Source: Hungatella sp. UBA4396 (lineage in GTDB: Bacteria; Bacillota; Clostridia; Lachnospirales; Lachnospiraceae). From it: DNA of 26,191 nt. The number at the start of each line of letters is the position of its first letter. The stretch's first letter is position 1. Made by a program: the position numbers and the translations under genes. Below are positions 1-8,194 of the stretch, one piece after another. The stretch is from assembly GCA_002389905.1 (NCBI GenBank), contig DGRE01000006.1, positions 20,914-47,104 of the forward strand, in the 5' to 3' direction. The notes under the pieces were generated by a model. It was not told where the DNA came from. It saw only the letters and a list, made by a program, of their open reading frames with translations, and searched no databases.

Positions 1-28
1 TAGTGTCATTATAAAAGGGGTGATTTTT

Positions 29-652
29 ATGCGAAAGGCCAGTTCCGTCTGCGGCCTTATACTGGCTGCAGGCTTATCCAGCCGCATGGGAGAATTTAAA
101 CCGCTAATGCCTTTTAAGGGGAAAACCCTGATTGAAAGCACGGTCGACAGCCTGCTGTCAGCAGGGGTAAATCAGGTGGTGGTGGTCTTGGGGTACCGGG
201 GGGATGACATTGAATCCATCCTTCGCCTTCGTTATGGAAAGGAAATCATTTATACCCGCAATCCCAACTATGAAACAACCGATATGCTGGCCTCTATTAA
301 ATACGGCATTAAGGCCATGCCCTTCTGCGGGTATTTTTTCCTGCTTCCGGGAGATATGCCGGTTGTGAAAAAAAGCACGTTTACAAAATTGATGAAAGCT
401 CGTCCTGCCCAAGGTTCTGCTGTCCTCTTTCCCACTCTGGAAGGATACCGGAAGCATCCGCCTCTGATTGATTCTAGCTTTCGGGATGTCATTTTAAATT
501 TTAAAGGAGAAGGGGGCTTAAGGCATATCTGGAAGCAGCAGGAAGATTTCATCATTCATGTGCCGGTGGATGATGAAGGAGTTTGGATGGATCTGGATAC
601 CAGAGAAGATTATGAAGTCTGTATCAGCCGGTTTTGCCCGGCCGAAATATAA
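29..652 (+). CDS. MocA-like molybdenum cofactor nucleotidyltransferase
   Basis: A 207-residue protein of the MobA/MocA NTP-transferase fold. The N-terminal nucleotide-binding loop GLILAAGLSSRMG is at residues 9-21, the metal-binding PGDMP is at 107-111, and the HPPL motif at 143-146 is typical of the MocA branch. MocA enzymes add CMP to molybdopterin, giving the cytosine dinucleotide cofactor of xanthine dehydrogenase-family enzymes. The protein would be cytosolic. The start is ATG 29 because AAGGGGTGAT lies just upstream; an in-frame GTG at 20 sits inside that ribosome binding site and is unlikely. It leads an operon of Mo hydroxylase genes, with the next gene 16 bp away, which fits a dedicated maturation role. 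Substrate choice of CTP over GTP is inferred from motif and context, not proven. Confidence 0.85.
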   Translation: MRKASSVCGLILAAGLSSRMGEFKPLMPFKGKTLIESTVDSLLSAGVNQVVVVLGYRGDDIESILRLRYGKEIIYTRNPNYETTDMLASIKYGIKAMPFCGYFFLLPGDMPVVKKSTFTKLMKARPAQGSAVLFPTLEGYRKHPPLIDSSFRDVILNFKGEGGLRHIWKQQEDFIIHVPVDDEGVWMDLDTREDYEVCISRFCPAEI

Positions 653-668
653 AAGGAGGAAATGCAAA

Positions 669-2795
669 ATGGAACATATCAGCCAGTCAGTAGTAAAAAA
701 AGACCATGAACCAAAGATGAGCGGCCGCTCTGTCTATGTAGGCGATTATGACAATAACGGGGTTCTGGTAGGAAAAATGCTTCGTTCCACTCTCGCACAT
801 GCAAGGCTTTTGGCCGTACATGTGCCCCAGCTTCCCGACGGTTATTTCTACGTCGACCAGTCCGATGTTCCCGGGGACAACAACGTAAACATCGTAATGG
901 ATGACACTCCTGTCTATGCCAGAGAAACCGTAGAATACATAGGTGAACCCATAGGAATGGTGGTGGGACCGGAGGAATCGGAGGTAGACCGGATCCTGTC
1001 TGAAATCCAGGTGGATTATGAAGAGCTGGAGCCTGTCCTGGACATCCGCAAATCAGAAACAGTATTCTTTGATTATGAATTCGGCAAAGGAGATATGGAA
1101 AAAGCCTTTGCTGAAGCTGACAAGATTTACGAAGAGGAATTCAACACCGGTTACCAGGATCAGGCCTATCTAGAGACTCAGGGCTTAATGGCTGAACCTG
1201 AAGAAAACGGCCGGATGTTTGTCCACGGCTCTCTCCAATGCCCTTATTATGTTCACGGAGCCGTTATACGGGCTCTTGGATGCAGTCCGGACCAGGTCCA
1301 TATTAAACAGGATGTAACCGGCGGCGGCTTTGGCGGCAAAGAAGCCTTTCCATCTGTTCTGGGATGTCAGGTGGCCGTTGCTGCCAAAAAAGCCAATGCT
1401 CCTGTACGCTGTGTCTTTGACCGCCGGGAGGATTTAGAATTCAGTTCCAAACGTCACCCTTCTCTCTGCAAATACAAGGTAGCTGTCAAAGACGGAAAAG
1501 TAACTGCCATGGATATTGATGTGAAGTTTAACAGCGGCGCTTACACTACCCTTTCTGCAGTGGTGCTCCAGCGAGGAATCATCTGCTCAAACGGAATCTA
1601 TGACGTAGAAAACCTTCATGTAAGAGGCAGGGCTTTAAAGACCAATACCACTCCAACAGGAGCTTACCGCGGCTTTGGTGCTCCCCAGACATTTTTTGCC
1701 GTTGAGATGATGATGGCTCACATTGCCATGGACCTTGGAATAGACAGTCTGGAATTTAAGGAAAAACACATTGTCAAGCAGGGGGACTCTACTTCCACTT
1801 CCGGCAGATACCATTTCCCTGTGCCCATTCCTGCCATGATTCAGAAAATTGACGAAGCCTGTGATTTCCGCAGAAAACGCCGGGAATATACCCAAAACCA
1901 GACAGGCCGCTACCGCAGGGGAATAGGAATTTCCATGCATTTCCATGGAGCAGGCTTTACCGGCTCCGGTGAACGGGATCATATAAAAGCTGTCTGCAAG
2001 CTGCACAAATATCCTGACGGCACCGTAGAAGTCCTGGCTTCCAACTCGGAAATCGGTCAGGGACTGCGCACCACCTTTCCAAAGATCGTCGCCAAAGAGT
2101 TAAACCTGCCTCTGGAAAAGGTTTATTATGAGCAACCGGATACGGCACGGGTTCCGGACTCCGGACCTACCGTTGCCTCCCGTTCCCTGATGGTAGTGGG
2201 AGAACTTCTCCGCCGCTGTGCCATCAAGCTTCGCACCGAATGGAAGGATGGGGAAGATCAGATTGTAGAAGAACGTTTCAAGGAGCCTGATTTTGTTATA
2301 CCCTTCTATCTGGATAAATTCCAGGGTGATGCTTACCCTACTTATGCCTGGGGAGTCAGCGCCATTGAGGTAGAGGTAGACACCTATACCGGGCTCACGG
2401 AAATTCTTGGAGCATACGGCTGTTTTGATGTGGGGACCCCCATTGACTATAACATTGTCATGGGACAGATGGAGGGCGGATTCCTCCAGGGAATCGGCTA
2501 CGCCTCAACGGAATATATGGATTATGATCAGAAAGGAAGAATACGCAACAACTCTTTCTCCGATTATTTAATTCCCACTTCTGCCGATGTGTCCAATTTA
2601 ACATGCATGCTGCATGTGGAAAAATATCCCGGCGGACCTTATGGTGCCAAGGGTGCCGGAGAACTTCCTCTGGTAGGTGCTCCAGGGGCTTATGTGGAAG
2701 CTGTGGAACAAGCACTGGGCCATGGAGTAAAGTTAAACCATGCTCCATTTACAGCAGAGGATACCATAAAAATGATTATGAAGGAGGCTTTATAA
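669..2795 (+). CDS. Xanthine dehydrogenase family, molybdopterin-binding subunit
   Basis: A 708-residue large subunit of a molybdenum hydroxylase. The hammerhead domain covers about residues 14-120 and the Mo-binding domains the rest. Visible cofactor motifs are GGGFGGKE at 218-225, GAYRGFG at 331-337, EIGQG at 461-465, and GAKGAGE at 659-665 with the likely catalytic Glu665. The family hydroxylates purines or other N-heterocycles and aldehydes with water as oxygen source. AGGAGG at 654-659 fixes the start at ATG 669; an ATG at 662 is in another frame. The stop overlaps the next ATG by one base (TAATG). The separate FeS and FAD genes that follow complete a three-subunit enzyme. The substrate is not deducible from sequence: xanthine is a reasonable guess, but nicotinate- or purine-type activity is possible. 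Confidence 0.92.
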   Translation: MEHISQSVVKKDHEPKMSGRSVYVGDYDNNGVLVGKMLRSTLAHARLLAVHVPQLPDGYFYVDQSDVPGDNNVNIVMDDTPVYARETVEYIGEPIGMVVGPEESEVDRILSEIQVDYEELEPVLDIRKSETVFFDYEFGKGDMEKAFAEADKIYEEEFNTGYQDQAYLETQGLMAEPEENGRMFVHGSLQCPYYVHGAVIRALGCSPDQVHIKQDVTGGGFGGKEAFPSVLGCQVAVAAKKANAPVRCVFDRREDLEFSSKRHPSLCKYKVAVKDGKVTAMDIDVKFNSGAYTTLSAVVLQRGIICSNGIYDVENLHVRGRALKTNTTPTGAYRGFGAPQTFFAVEMMMAHIAMDLGIDSLEFKEKHIVKQGDSTSTSGRYHFPVPIPAMIQKIDEACDFRRKRREYTQNQTGRYRRGIGISMHFHGAGFTGSGERDHIKAVCKLHKYPDGTVEVLASNSEIGQGLRTTFPKIVAKELNLPLEKVYYEQPDTARVPDSGPTVASRSLMVVGELLRRCAIKLRTEWKDGEDQIVEERFKEPDFVIPFYLDKFQGDAYPTYAWGVSAIEVEVDTYTGLTEILGAYGCFDVGTPIDYNIVMGQMEGGFLQGIGYASTEYMDYDQKGRIRNNSFSDYLIPTSADVSNLTCMLHVEKYPGGPYGAKGAGELPLVGAPGAYVEAVEQALGHGVKLNHAPFTAEDTIKMIMKEAL

Positions 2796-3268
2796 TGGAA
2801 GGAATCAATTTTCTGTTAAACGGCACTGAAACTGTCTATCATGGCAGTGCAGCCGACCGTCTTCTGGACGTTTTAAGAGATACCTGCCATGCCGTCAGCG
2901 TCAAATGCGGCTGTAAGGAAGGAGAATGCGGTGCCTGTTCGGTTTTGATGGACGGGATGCTGGTCAACTCCTGCTGTGTGGCTATGGGGGCCGCAGAAGG
3001 AGCAGCCATTGTCACTTTGGAAGGTTTTCGTGAAACAGAGCGCTTTGCCGTGCTGGATAAGGCTTTCGCCTCCATGTCGGCAGTTCAATGCGGATTCTGT
3101 ATTCCAGGCATGGTTCTGGCTGCCGAGGCTCTTTTAAGCAAGATACCTCACCCGACGGACAGTGAGATAAGAGAAGGACTTTCCGGAAACTTATGCCGCT
3201 GTACCGGCTACAACGCCATTGTAAAGGCAATTCATATTGCTGCAGAGGAGGGAAATGGATTATGGTAA
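2795..3268 (+). CDS. Xanthine dehydrogenase family, [2Fe-2S] subunit
   Basis: A 157-residue electron-transfer subunit of normal length for the small subunit of three-subunit Mo hydroxylases. The plant-ferredoxin-type cluster has Cys40, Cys45, Cys48 and Cys60. The second, helical cluster has Cys99, Cys102, Cys134 and Cys136 (QCGFCIPG and GNLCRCTGY). It would carry electrons from the Mo site to FAD. AAGGAGG at 2781-2787 lies seven bases before ATG 2795, which overlaps the previous stop, so translation is probably coupled. Its 3' end overlaps the FAD subunit gene by seven bases. Confidence 0.93.
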   Translation: MEGINFLLNGTETVYHGSAADRLLDVLRDTCHAVSVKCGCKEGECGACSVLMDGMLVNSCCVAMGAAEGAAIVTLEGFRETERFAVLDKAFASMSAVQCGFCIPGMVLAAEALLSKIPHPTDSEIREGLSGNLCRCTGYNAIVKAIHIAAEEGNGLW

Positions 3269-4080
3269 ATAGCTGCAGACCGGCTTCCTTGCAGGAAGCT
3301 CTGGAAATAAAAAACCGCATTGACGCAGTTCCCTATGCAGGCGGAACAGACCTTATGGTGGAAAACAGAAAAGGTGTCTCCTATCTGTTTTTAAACGGAT
3401 TGGAAGAATTAAAACAGATCAGGGAGGAAGAAGGCCATATATCCATCGGTTCCTGCGTTACCTTTACCCAGGCGCTGGAATCTGACCTCATTCATCCTCT
3501 GATGAAAGAAGCAGTATCCAGAATTGCTGCTCCTGCCATCCGCAACACCGGAACCTTTGGCGGCAATATCGGTAATGGCTCCGCCAAGGCCGACTCCGTT
3601 TTGATCCTCTATGTCTGCGGTGCAAAGCTGCGCCTTGCCTCCATGGAAGGTGAGCGGATCATTGATATTGACCATTTTTATAAAGGCAGAAAAAAACTGG
3701 ATTTAAGGCCGGAAGAATTAATTGTGGAAATCCTGGTTCCTAAAAAGGGACTGGACAATTATTATTACAAAAAAGTAGGAGGCAGAAATGCTCTTGCCAT
3801 CTCCCGTGTTTCCTTTGCAGGGCTGATTTCCATAGAGGATGGACGGGTTGAAAACCTGGCGGCTGCATTTGGAGCCGTATCTGACACGGTTCTCCGGTTC
3901 CGGGATCTGGAAGCCATGATAACGGGAAAAACCATTGAAGAAGCCAAATCTGTAAAAGAAAGTTTTCTGGCTGCATACGAGGAGCGCATGATATTGACCA
4001 GAGGCCGGGTTTCCGCGGAATACCGGAAAACCGTCTGCATGAACCTGCTTAAGGATTTTTTAGAAGAAAAAGGGATTTAA
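3262..4080 (+). CDS. Xanthine dehydrogenase family, FAD-binding subunit
   Basis: A 272-residue FAD-binding subunit related to XdhB, CoxM and the YgfM type. The FAD pyrophosphate loops are PYAGGTDLMV at residues 24-33 and TFGGNIGNGSAKAD at 98-111, followed by the C-terminal CO-dehydrogenase flavoprotein domain. It would pass electrons from the [2Fe-2S] clusters to NAD+ or another acceptor. The start is ATG 3262, inside the end of the FeS gene, with GAGGAGGG at 3245-3252 as ribosome binding site. It is the only FAD subunit in the operon, although two Mo-binding large subunits are present, so it may serve both. The acceptor is not shown by the sequence. Confidence 0.92.
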   Translation: MVNSCRPASLQEALEIKNRIDAVPYAGGTDLMVENRKGVSYLFLNGLEELKQIREEEGHISIGSCVTFTQALESDLIHPLMKEAVSRIAAPAIRNTGTFGGNIGNGSAKADSVLILYVCGAKLRLASMEGERIIDIDHFYKGRKKLDLRPEELIVEILVPKKGLDNYYYKKVGGRNALAISRVSFAGLISIEDGRVENLAAAFGAVSDTVLRFRDLEAMITGKTIEEAKSVKESFLAAYEERMILTRGRVSAEYRKTVCMNLLKDFLEEKGI

Positions 4081-4096
4081 CCGAAAGGAGCTGGAT

Positions 4097-6658
4097 ATGT
4101 ACATACTTCATATCAATGGAAAAGACTACGAAACACCTCATGACAAAAAGCTGATGCGCTTCCTGCGGGATGATTTACAGCTGACAGGCACAAAGGATGG
4201 ATGCAGCGAGGGAGCCTGCGGAACGTGTACGGTTCTAATTGACGGAAAAAAAGTAAAAGCCTGCGTTCCCAAGATCAGTACATTGGTGGGAAAAAACATT
4301 GTCACCATCGAAGGCGTCAGCCCGGCAGAAATGGAAGTTTATGAGCACTGTTTTGCAGATGCAGGCGCGGTTCAATGCGGTTTTTGTATCCCCGGTATGA
4401 TCCTGTCTGCCAAAAGCCTTCTGGACACCAATTTAGAGCCGACCCGGGCAGAAGTGAAGAAAGCCATACGGGGCAACTTATGCCGCTGTACGGGCTATAA
4501 AAAAATTGAGGACGCCATCCTTTTGGCTGCCGGCTTTTTCAGGGAGCAGCTGGAAATTCCCCTGCCCCCTTCTACCCTGCGCATGAACGAACACTTCAAG
4601 CGCATTGATGCCGTCGAAAAAGTAAACGGAACCGGTATTTTCACAGATGACATTTATCTGCCCGGCATGCTTTATGCCAAATGTCTTTACTCCAAATACC
4701 CCAGGGCGCAGATCAACCGGATCGACGTATCAAAGGCTCTGGAGCATCCGGACTGTGTGGAAATCCTGACCAAAAAGGATGTGCCCTGCAACAAAATCGG
4801 CCATATCAAGCAGGACTGGGATGTGCTTATGGGCGAAGGGGATATCACCCGCTATGTGGGAAATGCCCTGGCAGTGGTTGCAACAAACCGTATGGAATCC
4901 CTGGAAGAAATTCTCCCCCTCATTGAGGTGGATTACACAGAACTTTCCCCTCTCACAAGTCCCTATGAGGCTTTAAGGGGAGATGCCCCTCTCATACACG
5001 AAGACGGAAATATTATGAGCCGGGCCAATCTGGTACGGGGCAATGCGGATGAAGCCATTAAAAATTCAAAGTATGTAGTGACAAAAAAATATAAAACCTC
5101 CTGGCAGGAGCATGGTTTTATGGAGCCGGAATGCTGTGTGGCCCTTCCTGAAGGGGAGGACGGACTCCTTGTTTACACCACCAGCCAGTCTGTCTATGAC
5201 GTTCAAAGAGAGTGCGCCCAGATGCTTCAGATTCCAAAGGAAAAGGTCCATTGCCACGCTCCTTTAGTAGGAGGCGGCTTTGGCGGTAAGGAGGATATGT
5301 CTGTGCAGCAGTATGCCTCTTTGATGGCCTGGTATACCAAAAAACCTGTCAAGGTGAAATACAGCCGCCAGGAATCCTTAGATTACCATGTAAAGCGCCA
5401 TCCCATGGAAATGGAATTCACCACTGCCTGTGATGAAAACGGCCGTTTAACCGCCATGAAGGGGGTTATCATTGCCGATACCGGCGCTTACGCATCCTTG
5501 GGAGGCCCTGTGCTCCACCGGGCCTGTACCCATGCAGCCGGTCCTTACAACTATCAGAACATTGATATTTTCGGCATGTCCGTATATACCAACAATGTGG
5601 TTTCCGGCGCTTACCGCGGTTTTGGCGTAACCCAGAGCTGTTATGCTACGGAAATGAATATTAATCTGCTGGCAGAAATGGCCGGTCTGGACCCATGGGA
5701 ATTCCGCCGCCGCAATGCCATTAAGCCGGGAGATGTCCTTCCAAACGGCCAGACTGCTGATCTTAATACCAATATGGAGGCATGTCTTGATGCAGTAAAG
5801 GATATTTATTATTCCAATCCTTATGCCGGCATTGCTTGCGGCTTTAAAAATTCAGGTACAGGCATGGGCAAGATGGATGTGGGCCGTGTCCTCTTATCTG
5901 TAGAACAGGGGAAAATTCATATCCGCACCTCTGCTTCCTGCATGGGACAGGGAATCGGACAAATGGTTTTAACGGAAATCTGTCATGTAACAGGGCTTGA
6001 TCCTGCTCTCTTTATCTTTGAACACGCGGACACCGTACGTACTCCAAACTCCGGAACATCAACAGCTTCCCGCCAGACAGTGGTTACCGGAGAAGCAGCC
6101 CGCAGAGTAGGAGAAAAGTTAAAATGCATACTTGATACAGGAAAGACCGTTTCTGACTTAGAGGGCCAGGAATTCTTTGGGGAATATTCTGCAAAAACAG
6201 ATCCTCTTGGAGCCATCAAGGATAATCCCGTCAGCCACGTTTCCTATTCTTACGGCACTCAGGTTATCATCTTAAACGAGGAAGGAAAAATCACCAAAGC
6301 AGTTTCCGCTTTTGACGTAGGAACTCCGGTGAATATCCAATCCGTAGAAGGCCAGATTGAAGGCGGTATGATTATGGGAATCGGTTATGGTGTAACGGAA
6401 GAGTTTAAATGTAAAGACGGTTATCCGGCAAGCAAATTCGGCACCATTGGCTTTATGAGAGCCGATGAGGCACCCGAGCTGGAAGTCATTCTTTGTGAAC
6501 CAAAGGAAGAGGATAAACTGCCCTACTCTCTCGGCGCCAAAGGCTGTGGAGAGCTGTGCATGATACCCACTGCTCCTGCCTGTGCTCATGCATATTACCG
6601 GCTGGATGGAACATTCAGGCAGAGTCTGCCCTTAAAAGAAACTTACTACAAAAAATAA
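4097..6658 (+). CDS. Fused [2Fe-2S]/molybdopterin hydroxylase, Se-dependent XDH-like
   Basis: An 853-residue fusion of a FeS subunit and a Mo subunit. Residues 1-150 hold two [2Fe-2S] sites (Cys36, 41, 44, 56 and Cys94, 97, 129, 131). The hammerhead and Mo domains follow from about residue 165, with GGGFGGKE at 392-399, GAYRGFG at 504-510, GQG at 617-619 and GAKGCGE at 813-819 (likely catalytic Glu819). Length and domain order match the family named selenium-dependent xanthine dehydrogenase, whose selenium is a labile cofactor ligand rather than selenocysteine; assignment to that family is from memory and inference. AAAGGAG precedes ATG 4097 by seven bases, 16 bp after the FAD gene. It has no FAD domain, so it needs a partner, presumably the gene just upstream. 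A purine hydroxylase role is likely but unproven. Confidence 0.88.
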   Translation: MYILHINGKDYETPHDKKLMRFLRDDLQLTGTKDGCSEGACGTCTVLIDGKKVKACVPKISTLVGKNIVTIEGVSPAEMEVYEHCFADAGAVQCGFCIPGMILSAKSLLDTNLEPTRAEVKKAIRGNLCRCTGYKKIEDAILLAAGFFREQLEIPLPPSTLRMNEHFKRIDAVEKVNGTGIFTDDIYLPGMLYAKCLYSKYPRAQINRIDVSKALEHPDCVEILTKKDVPCNKIGHIKQDWDVLMGEGDITRYVGNALAVVATNRMESLEEILPLIEVDYTELSPLTSPYEALRGDAPLIHEDGNIMSRANLVRGNADEAIKNSKYVVTKKYKTSWQEHGFMEPECCVALPEGEDGLLVYTTSQSVYDVQRECAQMLQIPKEKVHCHAPLVGGGFGGKEDMSVQQYASLMAWYTKKPVKVKYSRQESLDYHVKRHPMEMEFTTACDENGRLTAMKGVIIADTGAYASLGGPVLHRACTHAAGPYNYQNIDIFGMSVYTNNVVSGAYRGFGVTQSCYATEMNINLLAEMAGLDPWEFRRRNAIKPGDVLPNGQTADLNTNMEACLDAVKDIYYSNPYAGIACGFKNSGTGMGKMDVGRVLLSVEQGKIHIRTSASCMGQGIGQMVLTEICHVTGLDPALFIFEHADTVRTPNSGTSTASRQTVVTGEAARRVGEKLKCILDTGKTVSDLEGQEFFGEYSAKTDPLGAIKDNPVSHVSYSYGTQVIILNEEGKITKAVSAFDVGTPVNIQSVEGQIEGGMIMGIGYGVTEEFKCKDGYPASKFGTIGFMRADEAPELEVILCEPKEEDKLPYSLGAKGCGELCMIPTAPACAHAYYRLDGTFRQSLPLKETYYKK

Positions 6659-6673
6659 TTGTTTCAAACCGGA

Positions 6674-6734
6674 ATATAGCCGGGTGAGACAGCCGCCATA
6701 ATTTCGGCGCTGCCTCACCCGGCTATATTTTTTT
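6674..6734 (+). terminator. Rho-independent terminator of the Mo-hydroxylase operon
   Basis: A long GC-rich hairpin begins 15 bases after the last stop. The arm ATAGCCGGGTGAG (from 6676) pairs with CTCACCCGGCTAT (to 6726), extended by CAGC/GCTG after one mismatch, and is followed by a run of Ts. The U tract is on the + strand side only, so it mainly serves the + strand operon, although it also lies just past the end of the convergent gene. Confidence 0.9.
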
Positions 6735-6748
6735 AGAATGATTTCTCA

Positions 6749-7453
6749 TTATTGTATCAGCAGTTTTGCATAAAAAGCTGTCTGATTCTGGTTGACCAGG
6801 ATGTCAGCGGCAGTCCTGAACTCTTCCTGGATTTCTCCGCTGGATTGCAGGGTCTGAAACAGAGGTTCCATGCAGCTGCCGGCATTTACATAGGACATAC
6901 CGCAAGGTATGATGGCCGTAACCTGTTTGGCTGTTTCATAACAATCCCGCAGATATCTTCCAAGACTTTCTCCATATAAGCCATCTGTACTGCCCCGGAC
7001 AAAGCAACCACGTATGGATATGGAGCGCAGTTTTCTGGCTGATACCGATAACCCGGGTAATTCCTTCATGGAAAATCCTGACTGCTCTCCATTGCCGTAA
7101 TTTTCAGGAATTACGGCAATTCCAATGACCTCCAGATATCCCGGAGCCAGAACTTTGGCGGCTGCTTCATTGATTTGTTCTATTTCTTTAAAATCAGAGG
7201 CCACCAACCTGCATTTCCCAATAATTGTTTCCATAACGGCAGGATCTTCACAAGGTCCTGTGTAATAGATATCATAACGGTCCATTCCGGCTCTCTCTGC
7301 CTGTAAGACCGTCTCCTCATCCCGGGCTTCTATTGCCCAGCCCCTTTTGACCAGATACTCCAAAACGGAATCACCGGTATTCCCACAATAGAGGTATTGA
7401 AAACCGGGCAGCAGTTTCAAAGCTGATTCTGCTTTTTCCAGCGCAACATTCAT
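6749..7453 (-). CDS. Half-length PLP-barrel decarboxylase-like protein, probably inactive
   Basis: A 234-residue protein I recognise only at fold level. Its segments follow, in order, the first half of the alanine racemase/ornithine-DAP decarboxylase barrel: YLYCGN at about residues 20-25 where YxxKAN is expected, a region like GWAIEARDEETVLQAERAGM, YYTGP, a strand around VASDFKEIEQIN, then SGFSMKEL and ISIRGCFVRG, where such enzymes have SKFG and a glycine-rich IGSQ-type loop. The lysine that would bind PLP is replaced by cysteine. The protein ends where the second half of the barrel and the beta-sandwich domain would begin. The start ATG 7453 has AAGGAG about ten bases upstream. It lies 197 bp after nrdG on the same strand. 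Real family members of similar length would argue for a new role; otherwise it may be a remnant. Function unknown. Confidence 0.6.
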   Translation of the reverse strand: MNVALEKAESALKLLPGFQYLYCGNTGDSVLEYLVKRGWAIEARDEETVLQAERAGMDRYDIYYTGPCEDPAVMETIIGKCRLVASDFKEIEQINEAAAKVLAPGYLEVIGIAVIPENYGNGEQSGFSMKELPGLSVSARKLRSISIRGCFVRGSTDGLYGESLGRYLRDCYETAKQVTAIIPCGMSYVNAGSCMEPLFQTLQSSGEIQEEFRTAADILVNQNQTAFYAKLLIQ

Positions 7454-7547
7454 TTCAGCTTTCTCCTTATTTGTTTATTTACTTCCAGAATAACTGATTT
7501 GGACAATATTGCAAGTTCTTTTTCTATGGCAATCGGGCTTATGCTAT

Positions 7548-7614
7548 AGAAAGCACCGTTCCGGGTTAAGTGGTTTTTTTATAATCTCCATCTTTTTCCC
7601 AAAAGGTGCTTTCT
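7548..7614. repeat. Perfect 10-bp inverted repeat with a 47-nt loop
   Basis: AGAAAGCACC at 7548-7557 is the exact reverse complement of GGTGCTTTCT at 7605-7614. It sits in the 197-bp gap between nrdG and the barrel-like gene. On the + strand the right arm is followed by TTATTTA, a poor U tract with no + strand gene before it. On the - strand no U tract follows. It may be a structured intercistronic RNA, an mRNA processing site or a loose terminator. No known riboswitch class was recognised. Confidence 0.5.
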
Positions 7615-7650
7615 TTATTTACCGTTTATCCATCATTGCTCTGCCTGGTT

Positions 7651-8169
7651 TTACTCCCATAATACAATCTTTTTCAAGGCCAGGGACTCAGTCATCCGGA
7701 TGAGCCTCTGGTTTGACGATCCTCTGAAACGCAGAGTCAAATCTTTTTTTGCAACTTCAAACTTTCCGTCCACCAGCACATCAATATACTTTAAGATTCT
7801 GCTGGTTTCCTCATATCTGCCCGCCATATCCCCCAGAATATCCTGTTCAAAATCATATCCGGTATAACACCAGATGGTCTTTTCAGGAAACCTCTTTTTC
7901 ACCGCCTCTGCCAGAGAGAGAACCTCCTTCTGGTTTGCCGGGTGCAATGGCTCTCCGCCTAAAAGGCTTAAGCCTGAAATATAGGGGCGGTCTAAATATC
8001 CCAGTATTGTTTCCTGGATTTCCGGTGTGTACTTCTGGCCGTACTGAAAGTCCCATGCCTCCTGATTAAAGCATTCCGGGCAGCCGTGGGTACATCCGCT
8101 GACAAATAAGGACACCCTGACGCCCGGTCCATTGGCTACATCAGTAGGCTTTATGGCCGCGTAATTCAT
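7651..8169 (-). CDS. nrdG: Anaerobic ribonucleotide reductase activating protein
   Basis: A 172-residue radical SAM enzyme. The cluster motif CTHGCPEC (Cx3Cx2C) is at about residues 26-33 and a glycine-rich SAM-binding stretch (LSLLGGEPL) follows near residue 70. It uses SAM and a [4Fe-4S] cluster to form the glycyl radical on NrdD. The length is normal. AGGAGG lies eight bases before ATG 8169. The gene begins 25 bp after the nrdD stop, so the two form an operon. This is an anaerobic-growth function in the cytosol. Confidence 0.96.
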   Translation of the reverse strand: MNYAAIKPTDVANGPGVRVSLFVSGCTHGCPECFNQEAWDFQYGQKYTPEIQETILGYLDRPYISGLSLLGGEPLHPANQKEVLSLAEAVKKRFPEKTIWCYTGYDFEQDILGDMAGRYEETSRILKYIDVLVDGKFEVAKKDLTLRFRGSSNQRLIRMTESLALKKIVLWE

Positions 8170-8194
8170 GGCACTGCCTCCTACTCATATTACC

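Noticed and set aside
1..28. Promoter for the Mo-hydroxylase operon
   Set aside because: Only 28 bases precede the first gene; they hold the ribosome binding site and nothing that can be called a promoter.
7500..7640. Known riboswitch (THF, preQ1, fluoride, molybdenum cofactor)
   Set aside because: No conserved core of these classes could be matched; only the simple inverted repeat is present.
7509..7703. Small + strand open frame in the gap after nrdG
   Set aside because: It has no ribosome binding site, runs into nrdG antisense, and its start lies just upstream of the inverted repeat.
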